This document shows positions 1 through 11,036 of a DNA stretch of 64,000 nucleotides, piece after piece. The stretch spans positions 204,853-268,852 of the forward strand of contig NSJX01000038.1 in the NCBI GenBank assembly GCA_002286715.1, given 5' to 3'. The position numbers and the translations under genes were made by a program. Source of the DNA: Dentipellis sp. KUC8613 (lineage: Eukaryota > Basidiomycota > Agaricomycetes > Russulales > Hericiaceae). Below the pieces are notes generated by a model. That model worked only from the letters and a program-made list of their open reading frames with translations, was not told the DNA's origin and did no database searches. Numbering within the stretch: position 1 is the first letter of the stretch; every line of letters begins with the position of its first letter.

Positions 1-770
1 CGTGGACCCCGACCCCCGAGAGACATCGTGTTCCCCGCACCCCTCGCGCCGGCTGTTGAGCAGCTCGTGCGCCCGCCATCCCGCCAGCAGGGCCAGAGGT
101 ACGCGCCGCCGCGGCAGCGGTCAGACTCGTCCCCGGAGGAGGAGCGCCCGCGCGGGCGGCCACAGCGCTCGCGCACGGCCTCCAGCGGCGTGCCCGGCAT
201 CAGCGTCGAATCTCCCGTAAGAGCCTCTCTCCTCCTTCCCTCTCTCCTTCCTACCCCCACCCTTACCCCTGCCCTGTGCTCCACGCCCGGCGTGCCGCTG
301 ACCCCGCCCCCGCCCGCCAGTCGCCCGAGAACTCGCCCTCGTCGCCCGCCCAGACGAATATCACGGACCGCACGCTGCTCAGCCCAGACAACGTCCCGCA
401 GCCACTGCCCGAGAGCGCGTCGCGCGACGCCTCGCCGAGCCGCTCGCTGCCGCACCTCGCCAACTTCGCCGCGTTCCCGCCCAACTTCGTCCCGGACAGC
501 CTCTCTCCTTCTGTCCCCACCCAGCCTCTACAACCCCGCGCGCGCACGCCGTCGCGCAGGCGCACGCGGACGCCGGGCCCGACGTACGCGACGGCGCCCG
601 TGCCCCAGGGCGTCGTGTACCCCGCGTCGCCGCTGGACGGCGTCGCGCCCGCGGAGATCAAGCCGGCGGAGGCGCAGGAGCGCCCGCTGTCCCCGCTCAG
701 CGATGGCATTTTTGGCCGCCTGGCGCGCCCGCCGCGCCTGCCGTGGCGGAGGCATACGAGCACCAAGTGA
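1..770 (+). CDS. C-terminal part of a Pro/Ser/Arg-rich protein (5' truncated)
   Basis: The reading frame is open from the first base, so the gene begins outside the window. Two exons are visible: before position 217 and 321-770, ending in TGA. The intron 217-320 starts GTAAGA, has a CTGAC branch-like motif about 20 bases before its CAG end, and joins two frames without a stop. The visible 222 residues are rich in Pro, Ser, Arg and Ala, with many S-P and T-P pairs, so the segment is probably disordered and phosphorylatable. It ends in a basic tail (WRRHTSTK). No catalytic or structural domain can be recognised, and a function cannot be given from this fragment. The gene converges on the Rad7-type gene to its right. 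Confidence 0.6.
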
Positions 771-1274
771 GCCGCGTTGGCGTTGAACGTCGAGCGCTTG
801 ACGAACTGAGTTCTATGCTGTATGCCTTATGCCACGTTATGCTTCATGCCCCGGGGACGGAGATGGAGATGGAGATGCAACACACTCATCACGCACCTAT
901 CGAGTGCATCATTCATGGACTGTATTCATTCATTTTTTCTTTTCTTTTTCATGCATGCCTCCCGCCCCAGCTGGTCTTCGGAGCTGGTCGAGGCCTCACT
1001 CCATTCCACGTCATTGCATTGTATTTGTATCGCATGCATCATTACGAGCGTCGTATGGACAATTGAAGTAGTACAAGCAGCTTACGCATCATCATGTACA
1101 GTATGTGAATCTTAGGACCAGGGCTGGCCATTCCCTGTATGCCATACATCCATAGCGGAGATTGTAGCAGTACCGTCGTGACAGATAGAAGAGAGATCAG
1201 AACAGATACCAGAAGCCGAAACAATACAGGAACCAGCGACGAACATGTCGTCTACACACACAAGCAAGCTGGGT
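771..1274. other. Convergent intergenic region
   Basis: This is the space between two convergent genes. It holds T-rich tracts (about 930-950) and AT-richer sequence consistent with 3' untranslated regions and polyadenylation on both sides. I see no coding exon here. Confidence 0.5.
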
Positions 1275-3434
1275 CTACACATAGCTGTGCGACTCAACCC
1301 CATAGATAGCGACGCCCCTCTGTACAGATTCCTCAGCTGTTGCACCTGCCGGCATCTCAGTTCAATAGACTCACCTTCCGCGGACAATTCTCCGTCACAT
1401 GATTGCACCCCCAGCACTTGATCTCCTCGATCTTCTCACAGCCGTCCAAAATACCCTTCATGACGAAATCGTTCGCCGCCCTGTGCCATCCGATGTCCAA
1501 CTTGCGCAACAGCTTCGCTTTCTCGCCGATCATGTTCAGCGACGCCTCCGTCGTATTGCGCCATCCGTTGATGTTGAGACTCAGGAGCCGGTGCCCCGCG
1601 AACGCGAGAATGGCTTCGAGGGTGACGTCGCCCAGCTCCCGGCAGCGCGCCAGGCTGAGCGAATCGAGGTGCGCGTCCGCGGCGTCCCAAGAGCCGAAGA
1701 GCGCTGCGCCGCCCGCGTCCGTAAGGAGCACAAGGCCGTCGAGCGTTAGTGACGTGAGCCCCTGCGCGTGCGGCTGCAGGCCTTCCTTCAAGAAATCGTC
1801 GGACAGCAGTATGTTCCCTGACAGATTCAAGCTCTTGAGGCCTGGCCCGACGGCGCTCATTAGCGCAATCAAGCCCTCTTCAGAAAGCGAGTGCGATGGG
1901 TCAGACAGATCGAGATGGGTAAGGCTTGTCAGTTTTCCGATGTGTTCCAGGAAGGAATCCTTCATGTTTCCGATTTCCTTCAGCCGAAGCTCAGTCAGGC
2001 CGGCGCAACTCTTCACAAGCGCCTGCATGCACTCCAGATCGAAGCGCGGACTTTGGTGGATCAGGAAGCCTTCGAGGTCGGGGTGCGCTTCAAAGAATCC
2101 GACCCACGCCGCGGGGCGCACAAGATAGGGGCCCAGAAGCTCAAGACGCCGCAGGTTGGGGAGCGCCTTGGACCACGATTGAATGACTTCGTCGTTGATC
2201 CGGCCGCAGAAATCGATGCGCAAGCTGGTCAGATTGGGATTAAGGTAAGCAAGGCTAATCAGAGAGTCAGGAGTAAGGTCTGGGGGCAGATGATCAGAAC
2301 GGCTGATAGAGTGGGCGAAGAGAGTACGGACTAGTCGCATCGTAGAGAATCAGGTCACTGTTCTCGACATTATAGAACAAATTGACGTTCTCCGCCGTTC
2401 TGAGGAGAAACGTAAGGATAACGTTGAGATGCGGACTCATTGGGAACGCACAAGCTTCGATTTCTGCAAAGTGCTCGGATGATCCTATCCAGATTGACAA
2501 CTCCGATATCTCCAAATGCCTCGACATCGTTGATATGTTTCGAGAGTAGCTATAGGATTATTGAGGAAGCGAGTTTACTGCGAGAAGAATTCACTATACC
2601 TGGACACACAGCGAGACCAGAGACGGAAGCTTCCTTTCCTCATAATGTGTTACGGTGCGCTTTTCGGCAGCGCTCTTGCGTTTCCGTGGAACTGCTGGCT
2701 TCTTGAACGGATCATTACCCCCGGCCTTAGCGCACTTATGGCACAGAAATCCTGGCGGCGGATCAGCGGGCATAGTGTATTTGGTCTGCGGTGATCGGCA
2801 GCTGAGTATTGAGGTTGACACCACAGCCGCTAAATGAGGAGACATACTACTGTGAATTGTTGCTCGCAGCGAGCGCACTTCTCAAAGCTCCCGACCGGCG
2901 GCTTCGCGCTAGCATTTGTCCACATCGATTTCGACAGAGCTGTATACGCATCTTCGTCTTCGTCTTCGTAGTCTTCATCGTCATCTTTCTTGCCCTTCTT
3001 CCCTTTTCCCTTTGCCTTACCCTTTTGTTTCGCGTCGGCAGCTTTGCTAGCCTTTCGCTTCTTAGGCGATGGCTCCTCATCAGTGGCATCTAGGTCGTCG
3101 GAAACATAACCTGTAGCACTCTGCATAGTGCCATATCCAACAGGTCAGGATGAGGGTGCCTTCAATGACATAAAGTTACGCACAGCTCTTCTCGGTCTCG
3201 TGTCATTAGCTTCGCCGTCTTCAGCAGCATTTGCACCACTGGGTCCCGCGACTGGTTGCTCCTCTTCGTTCTGCGGCTGTTGAGCTGTTCGAGCGCGTCT
3301 CGCGATGCTCGTTGCTGTGATTCCAGACTCCTGCAAAGACGCGTGAGCCCCATGACGAACGACATACGCTGGGCACCCACTCTCAGAAAGTCCGTGAGGG
3401 CAGAAGTCGGACCTCGGATGTTATTTCTGCTCAT
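1275..3434 (-). CDS. RAD7: DNA repair protein Rad7-type, leucine-rich repeat
   Basis: Eight exons: 3434-3381, 3330-3184, 3120-2848, 2785-2600, 2549-2452, 2399-2332, 2279-1375, 1319-1275, giving 591 residues; every junction is in frame with GT-AG introns of 50-63 bases (55 for the last). The N-terminus (RGPTSALTDFLRESG) and an acidic/basic linker precede a four-cysteine zinc motif (C149, C152, C173, C176). The C-terminal two thirds are leucine-rich repeats (for example LTELRL, LTHLDLSD, LKSLNLSG, LNINGW). Rad7 family members act in global genome nucleotide excision repair, in yeast with Rad16 and as part of a cullin ubiquitin ligase. The order zinc motif then LRR and the closing segment CPRKRGVAIYGVE match fungal Rad7 homologues as I remember them. 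The short last exon is needed to restore that conserved C-terminus. Confidence 0.9.
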
Positions 3435-3702
3435 GATGGACGTAGCGTGGAAGTTTCAAGACAGCACAGACAAAAGACTCGAGATGTCCGACGCGACGCG
3501 TGGTAAATTAGAAACAAACACGCGCAAACAACGCGCTTGCCCGCGACGGGCCGGGTACCCCTCTTTTCAGCTCAGTAGTTGGTTTCATTCATACTTCTGC
3601 TTTGCTACGACGAAGGAACACTTCTTTTCACCCTATTTATACAGATAATCGTACAACCGAAAGCTGTTATCCAAGATTCCTTCTCTGTTCACAAGTCACC
3701 GT

Positions 3703-5235
3703 TCACTGCAGGGGGATAACGGTTCGGCCAACGATCTTGGCGTCTCGCATGTCGTCGAAAACGCTGCCGTACAAGGTCAGTGAAATAGTATGCCAGTGGC
3801 TGTCAACGTACTTATTGATATCCGCCAGCTGCCTTACGTTCACATGCGGGATCACCTTTTTTCTGGCAACGAGGTCGAGAGCTTCGACCGTATCTTGATA
3901 ATTGCTGACAGGTGCGGGAAAGTAAGCAATCTGTTGACATCTAGCAAAAGGACATACCCTAGCAAGTGCCCCACGATGCGAATAGCCTACGACGAGTTAG
4001 GACATAAACGAAATGGAGTATCTAGACCATACCTTGGCCATCACGAGTCCAACTGGGATGCCCCATATGAACTTCTCTGGTACGCCAATCACAACGACTG
4101 TTCCCCTCGTGCGTAGATAGTTGATGCTGTCTTCATACGCCTTTGCCTGTGATCGAGGTGAGAACTCGCTAACGAAAACTGCTATAGATCCCACGTACTG
4201 AAGCTGTGGTGATCAGTGCCGCATGCGCGCCCTGTCCGCCACAAATAGCTATGATGTCTCCGACGAGGTCTTTGGTTTCCTTGAAGTCGACCCACGCTTG
4301 GGCGCCGAGCTGCAGACAGGTCTCCTTCTTGTCGTCACCGGTATCTGCGCGTCGATGAATATCTAGGCTCAAAGGGATGGACGCAAATGACAAACCTATC
4401 GCAAGAGCTCGGAGACCAAGTGCCGTGGCATACTGGATCGCTGCAAGGCAAAAATTGTCAGATTTTTTCTCTGCTTGTCATCGAAAAATGCCGTTACCCA
4501 GGTGACCCAGTCCTCCCCCGGCTCCGGGAATCACGACCCAGTCGCTTGGATAAGTGTTGCTACGCTTCAACGCTGAGTACACCGTCAACCCCTTCAATTC
4601 TATGTGAGTCATTGGATCGTCTCAAAGCTTGACATTAACGTACTGCACAAAGGACCGGGGCCGCGTGTTCGTCAGAGAGCCCCTCCGGGATCGGGACGAC
4701 GTGATTAACCCAGGCCACCTGAAGTTCCACGTTAGATCAGCAAACGCAAAACACGAGAAGAAGAATGCTGGTACCATATATTGACAGAACGTTCCATCCC
4801 TTGTGTGTCCCGACAACTTCTTCGACGCGCAAACTATGTCGTACTTTTCTCAAAACACGGATATCCTGCATGGGAAAGCCACTGACCTGTTTCGTCGCCT
4901 CTCCTGCAGAGCTCGCACCTACCGCACGCATATAGGATCCACTTGACGCCCACTCTCGTTCCTATCTTTACGTCGCCTTCCTGCGCTACGCCCGGTCCTA
5001 TCGCGACGACGGTTCCAACGCCCTCATGTCCGCCTATGAACGGCACCGGCGCGTGCGGCCACTCGCCAGAAGCAATATGCAAGTCCGAGTGGCACACACC
5101 CGTGCAGTGCATCCGCACCAGGCACTGGCCGGCCTCGAGGTCCTCTGGCTGCGTAACGGGATGGTCGGTGCGCACTTCCAGAGGCTGGCCCGGCGTGACT
5201 ATGAGTGCGGCCTTCTGCGTGCGAGGGATAGACAT
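3703..5235 (-). CDS. Zinc-dependent alcohol dehydrogenase (yeast ADH type)
   Basis: Ten exons: 5235-4887, 4833-4775, 4718-4644, 4591-4498, 4440-4396, 4344-4199, 4146-4033, 3986-3958, 3904-3812, 3763-3703; 354 residues, the usual length. Catalytic zinc ligands are C48 (GVCHSDLH), H70 (GGHEGVG) and C160 (VLCAG). Structural zinc cysteines are C104, C107, C110 and C118. A GAGGGLG Rossmann motif binds NAD, followed by the DTGDDKK strand end typical of NAD-using enzymes. The enzyme interconverts primary alcohols and aldehydes, probably in the cytosol as no targeting sequence is seen. Two acceptors (AAG at 4592, CAG at 4345) were chosen over nearer ones because they restore the family sequence. It sits head-to-tail with the monooxygenase upstream. 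Confidence 0.92.
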
Positions 5236-5332
5236 CTCAAGCGATAGAACGGTGAGTGATTGATCTCGGTTCGAGACGAGCAGGAGTGGGTAGGTCTTGG
5301 GATTCGTAGCTCACCCACACTGCGCGCTGCTA

Positions 5333-5338
5333 CTTATA
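5333..5338 (-). promoter_or_regulatory. TATA box of the alcohol dehydrogenase gene
   Basis: TATAAG on the minus strand lies about 100 bases upstream of the ATG at 5235, in the 638-base gap between this gene and the monooxygenase 3' end. Position is typical; no expression evidence. Confidence 0.5.
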
Positions 5339-5873
5339 CTACAACTACACCAATATTGATGCCGTCAGGCTACGCAATGCCCCGACCTGTCACGGACCTT
5401 CTGCGTGTCAAGATGGACTGTGGATGGTCGTTCCACGGCCATATCTGGCCAGTTGGAATCATTTGACTGCTGCCTTTGGTCGGTGGTTCATCACGCACCT
5501 GACGATTTCGTTCCCAAACGCAGGAGACATCTGATGGGCGATGCCACCACTGACCAGCTTCTACGGTCCTCGTATATTGTCCTTGGGACGTATGCCGGAT
5601 GCATATCATATACCTCCCAGAAGCATGACCTTCCTGCTCTCAACTTGACGCGGCGCGCAGACTAGCATATGATAAAACACAACGGTACAACGCCTACCCA
5701 CGTAACGAATTTCTCTAGCAATAACTCCGCATCTCCGGGACACCACCCAGAGATCCCATGACACAGAACATCGGTAATACGTAGCACACCCAGCCAGTGC
5801 CCATCCACCCCAAGCGCATGCCCGGCCGTCCAAGGGTACGCCATGTGAGTGCACCCTGAGAACGCCGCCGCGC

Positions 5874-8233
5874 TCAGGTCCTCACGAAGAACGGCCGCCG
5901 CAGCACGCCCTGCACGCCTGACCCGAGCCAAGCCCGTCCCGCCGCCCCCAGCACCACCGCAACAGCGAGCCTGACAATCCACGCCAGCGCCCGGACGCCG
6001 CGCTTCACCGGCTGCGCCTTGTCGCCCCGCTTCGTCAGGTAGTCGCGCCATTGGGGCCGGCGCAGGAGCCACCAGTACCAGATCACGGGCCCTGGGAACG
6101 ACGAGTGGATCTTGCCGTCGGGGCCGTTGCGGTACCAGGACGCGCACTTCGACCACACGGACGTCGCGAGGCGGTCCTGGATGTGCGAGTTGTATGCTGT
6201 CGTGGCGGATTGCGTCGGCTCGAGGCTGGTCAGCTCGCCGGATAGGATGGGCTTGAACAGCTTCAGAGCGTAGTCAAACTGGATAAAAAGAATTACCAGG
6301 GGCGTTAGAATGCATCAGCTGGCGGCGGAGGCTGCAAACCCACCTGGACCTCCTGCGTGAAGATGACAGAGGCATGACCCGTGGTCGTGTTGGGGCCTAG
6401 AAATAACATGAGGCTTACCAACTTGCAAGCGAACGGTCTTCCGCACCTTGGATCATGAAGAAGTTCGGGAAGCCGGGAACTGTGCTTCCGAGGTAAGCGG
6501 TTGGCCCACCCTGGCTGTCCCAATACTCATTCATGGTCTGACCCGAGCTGCCTCGGATCGTGTATGGGAAGCGGTTCTACGTGGCAGGATGGTTAGAACG
6601 TGCTGAGTATCGTGCGAGGACGGACTCACTGTAGTAAAGCCCGTGGCATAGATAATGACGTCGAACGGAATGTGTTCTCCTGTCGACCTAGTTTTAGCAG
6701 ACGAAAAACGAAAAGAACGCTGTTCTGACCTTTCTGCGTGATAATGCCTGTCTCGTCAAACTTCTCAATTCCATCGCCGGTCAAATTCAGGTTTGGCTGA
6801 TGCAAAGCAGTCAGGTAGCCCGTGTCGATGATCAGCCGCTTGCAACCAGGCGCTGCGTTTCGTGAGGAACTTCCATATGACGAGTCTTGTTAGGATATAC
6901 GTACGGTACTTTGGAATGACAAGGTCGTGATACTTGCTGGGCGCGGTTCGCTTGACGTAGTTAGTCATATTCTGTATCGATTGAGTGAGCTAGTTAGCAA
7001 GCCTCAGAAATCGAAGTTACGGTACCCTTCTCATAAGCTTGCCAATAATTCCACCATAGAAATACATGAAGGCATAATTGAGGTCCAGCTAGAAACAAGA
7101 TGAGCACCGCTTTCCTTTGCATATCAAAAGGCGGGAAACGTACTCGAGCTGCAATCAAATAGCGATGCAGGCGCATGACGATGGGGAGATGGGAGAATAT
7201 CCATTTCGTCGCCTCCGAGTAGAGTGGTTTATCCTGGTGTGAGTGGTAAGTGTGAGTGTGAGCACGATAGTAGGAAGACGAGAACAAGTCATACCCGCTT
7301 CATGTACCACATCGGGGTGCGACAGAACTGCGTCACAGTGACAGAGGGATCCTTCGCGATGAGCGGCACGAACTGGGTGCTATACGAGTAGTTGTGAGTA
7401 GTGTCACGGAGAGCAAGGGCGAAATGCACGTACGCAGAACATCCGTTCCCAATAACAGCAACGCGCTTCCCTTCCAGCGGCACGTCATGCCTCCAGGTCG
7501 CCGAATGGAACGTCGTCCCCTTGAACACCTGCGCATCCTTCAAGCCCGGGGTGCACGGCTCGGACAGTATCCCCGTCGCCGAGATCACGATGGTCGCCGT
7601 GATCTCCCTCCTGTCGCCCGTCTGCGTGTCCTCCGTCGCGATGTGGTACACCTGCGCCGCGGCGTCCCAGTCCGCGGACACGACGCTCGTGTCGAACACG
7701 CAGTACGAGCGCAAGTCGTACTTCGCGACCAGCCCGAGCATGTAGTTCTGGATCTCAGGCTGGAAGCCGTACGAGGCGGACCAGTCGGGCTTCAGGTCTG
7801 TGGACAGGGAGTACCAGTGGATTGGCACGTCGGACGAACAGCCCTGGATCAATTGACATTAGAGCCGAAGAAGCTCGGGCATTGAAATGCAATAGTACCG
7901 GGTATGTATTATCCTGGTGTCAGAAGCAAAGTCAGTCGGTTGTCGGGAGAGTACAGGCAGCGCGACGCGTACCCGCCAGGTTCCCCCAATATCCGAAGCT
8001 CTCTCAATGATCTGAAGCGCGGATTATTAGGCAGGGTAAAGCAGACAGGGATACAGTCGTGTCTTACGACAAAGTCTTCAAAGCCCCATTGTCTCTTCAA
8101 CCAGATAGCAAATCCCAGCCCGCCAAACCTATGTCATCGCGGTCAGGTCATCGCTCGCGCCGCACCATACGACCGTGAAGACGCACCCCGCTCCAATAAT
8201 CGCAATTCGGTGGTTTGATTTAGACGACGCCAT
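5874..8233 (-). CDS. Baeyer-Villiger-type flavin monooxygenase with C-terminal membrane anchor
   Basis: Fourteen exons: 8233-8187, 8128-8068, 8011-7973, 7913-7899, 7843-7434, 7379-7295, 7233-7144, 7088-7026, 6971-6905, 6852-6730, 6679-6630, 6576-6447, 6396-6344, 6278-5874; 545 residues. An N-terminal FAD motif (IIGAGFGGLG) and an NADPH motif (VIGNGCSA) flank the segment [11 protein letters not shown], which fits the Baeyer-Villiger fingerprint FxGxxxHxxxW but continues with R instead of P/D. A YATGF motif follows. Family members insert one oxygen atom into ketones or heteroatom substrates using NADPH and O2; the substrate is unknown. The last exon encodes a hydrophobic helix ([20 protein letters not shown]) followed by a basic tail, suggesting anchoring in a membrane. 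Exon 4 is only 15 bases (DNTYP). The neighbouring ADH could act on the same alcohols or ketones, but this is inference. Confidence 0.9.
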
Positions 8234-8307
8234 GCGGGGTGAGAATCCGCGTATCGAGTGTGGGGACGCAAGGTATCTCTGCAGTCCAGGGGGCGTCGTC
8301 GACAGGA

Positions 8308-8315
8308 CTTATATA
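8308..8315 (-). promoter_or_regulatory. TATA box of the flavin monooxygenase gene
   Basis: TATATAAG on the minus strand lies 75 bases upstream of the ATG at 8233, a normal spacing for this genome. Confidence 0.55.
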
Positions 8316-9302
8316 CCATATTTTGCAGGGCTTGCGGGGGAGGTCAGGTGCTGGGATAGGCAGGCATGAGAAGTCATTGATGCCGAGCGCACCTGTGGAA
8401 CCGAGATCCTATTTGCCGTTCCCGTTCTGCCACGATAAGAAGGTCGCGTACGGGTCACCTGAGTGCGTGCGAGCGGACGAAGAGTGAATATAACACATGC
8501 AATTGGGGACAGGTCGCTCCGGATACAGCTCATTCCGGCTTCCCGCAGCTAGGGACTGTGTAGAGTTTCAATCCTGTTCCGCAAAAAAACCTTTCTGTGC
8601 TCGCGAGTCCATGATAGAACTATGGTTTGGCCGCATCTCAAACCGATGTCCGCGGATGGTTCGTTCCTGCTTGTAATTTGAGTTGGTAATGAGTGCACGA
8701 GCCAGGCAACATTCTTGTGCGGCGGTACTGTGGTCAGGAGAGGTCTGGGTCCTTGTCACCACGTGCACGAACACTTGCTTTCGTGAGGTCTTGTCGTAGT
8801 GTATCGAAGCCAATATTGCAATGGAGGATGTCATGGCCGCGTGATACTAGTGTGTGCGGATTACGCTTTGTGATGACCCCGTAATGACCCTCGGGCATGC
8901 AGCGAGCCCGAGCGTCATTCCGCCCTACAATTGCAGACACCGATGTAGAGCTCACCACCTCGGTGATACCGCATCAGGCGAAGGAGGTGCTCACGATGGA
9001 GACTTAATTTTGGTATGCCGGCATGAGATACGAATTGTAAGGGATCTTCGTCTGGTTGGAGTGCGGATCCACTGGTGGGTTCTGGAGAAGATCGACGAGT
9101 GTATCTTTATCTCAAGACACCCCACCAGGAACTCACACTCTCGATAAAGCGATCCAGTCCTTCACTTGCCCTATTGTCCCCTCCGCCTCCTAGAGAAGAA
9201 ATATGCTCTGTGTCGAAGTTTTCTCTTTCACGTAATCGCCTGAGATGATGTCGACTGTGAGTAGGCCGCCAAAATAAAAAATAACCACATTTACTCAACC
9301 TG
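8316..9302. other. Intergenic region without a recognisable gene
   Basis: Only short overlapping open frames on both strands with no domain, splice support or codon pattern. It contains the upstream promoter DNA of the monooxygenase gene and otherwise nothing I can name. Confidence 0.4.
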
Positions 9303-10476
9303 CTAGCCACGCTTATCGCAACTCTCTATCCGTGGAACTCCTCCTACTCCAGTCGAAGCGTCCTCGATGATAGATGTTGGGGCTGCGCGGTGGTCATCGT
9401 CTTCGAGAAAGGAACATACAAGTATGGGAGCTGGTGTGCCACCAGGCGAACTTCCCTCCTTCATCTTCTCACGTCGTGCGTCCGTAGAGAGATATCGCTG
9501 GAGCTCCTCGACGCCATCTCCTTTTCGAAGAATCCACGCGATTGCTTGACGACGTGATTCTCCCTCGGATTCTAGATGGACAGAAACGACGCATCGTGCA
9601 TCATCGGGTCGACAACTTGCCTTCGCGTACTCAGATACTAGCGAGGAGGCGTCATCTTGAAGACGGGCGGCTATACGGCAGTGAAAACAGTCAGTGCCAC
9701 TGAAATCTCGACCATCACTTACAGTCCGCTGTGTTCTCACTTCAACACCTATCGGCTGCCAGAGCTCCCGTCCCACGCACAGTCCAGCACTGGAATCGGG
9801 ACCGTACAGGTTGATCTAGATGTCTTCTAGACTCTCGCTTTGGGTGAACCTGAAAGAGCATATAGAGGTTGGTCAGGAAATGCGGCCGCGGTCTGAGGTT
9901 GTAGATACACTAATGCTGCTCTACTCATCCATCTACTTCCGTAAGTCGAATGCATGCTGCAAACAGTTCCTGAGCGAAGATTGTCCAAGGTTGCGAGGGG
10001 TAGATACTCACTGTAAGTAAAAATAGCTCTTAATTGCGCCAAGAACTCTGCATCGTGAGGTCAAAGTCAGATACAATCATGAGGAGCTCGAGGGGAAGGC
10101 CGATGAAATTGCCCGATCGGCGACCGTGGGAACCAATTGATCTCCGAGTCTGGGGAAGTCGCCGACGACGCCTCCTTTCCTTGGCAAGCTCTGTAATTAT
10201 TGACTTACCACTCTTCACCGAGGTTTGCTATAGCTAGCACGACGCGACAATCAACCATAGCCCGAGTACTTTGCATGTGTTCTGCAGCAAAATACGTCGA
10301 ACTGGACTCATAGGTGGCTTGAACCCCGAGACATTTGGTTTCACGTCTGCGAGAAGGTATGATCTGAATCGTCATAGCACCGGAGAACGAGATTCCATGT
10401 CTAGATGCCGATATCCTCGACGAACAAACTCGAGTAGTTCTTGAGACGCCGCCAAACACGAGCTATAGGAGCACAT
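9303..10476 (-). pseudogene. Probable degraded F-box-like locus
   Basis: Several coding-like pieces lie in order on the minus strand but do not join into one frame. One is MCSYSSCLAASQELLEFVRR (from 10476). A second is an alanine/valine-rich piece ending AIANLGEEW at 10205. A third contains GLPLELLMIVSDF (about 10110-10060), which resembles the start of an F-box. A fourth begins LAQLRAIFTY in a different frame only a few codons later. The last, 9660-9303, is a long open piece with YLSTDARREKMK and ending in SCDKRG. The frame change inside the F-box-like stretch and missing splice phases suggest a broken gene, though an unusual multi-exon gene cannot be excluded. Function unknown beyond the F-box resemblance. 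Confidence 0.3.
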
Positions 10477-10842
10477 GGCTCTCTGTTGGCATTAGCTCGA
10501 GGCTGCGAATCGACGGCGATCGGACAGGAAACCGAGGTGAGCTGACCGTCCACATCACTCGACCTCCCACACATGTAACGTCAACTCGGTCTTCTCAGCT
10601 GCTACCCACTACACTGACGAGCGCTCTTCCGCCGCAAATCTTTTATCCTCGACCACAATCGACTGATCCCATGCGCGCCTCCGTCTGACGATCGCCTGCA
10701 TCACTGATCTGGACGTGATGTTGCGGAAGATAGGTACGAATTCGAATTCGAAAGGCCGACGACTTCACGATAGGAACGGCAGAAGCGTGGTCGACGCTCG
10801 CGCTGGACGCTGATCCCGACCATGCGGGCTGCAGCGACGAGG

Positions 10843-10850
10843 TATAAAAG
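10843..10850 (+). promoter_or_regulatory. TATA box of secreted protein A, with CT-rich start region
   Basis: TATAAAAG lies 194 bases upstream of the ATG at 11037. It is followed by pyrimidine tracts at about 10900-10962, (TTTCC) repeats then (TC) repeats, typical of transcription start regions of highly expressed fungal genes. The paralogue at 58068 has the same spacing (TATA at about 57871) and a similar CT-rich leader. Confidence 0.65.
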
Positions 10851-11036
10851 CACGGCAGCATACACCCCGTTTCCCCAATCCTGGCGATTCACCCCCGTTC
10901 TTTCCTTTCCTTTCCTTTCGTTCTTGTTCATTTCCCTCTCTCTCTCTCTCTCTCTCTCTTCGTTCTTGTCTCTATTCACTTCTTTGTTTTTGTTGTCATA
11001 CCTTTTTCTCGGGCCTCCTGATACGACTCCGCCGCC

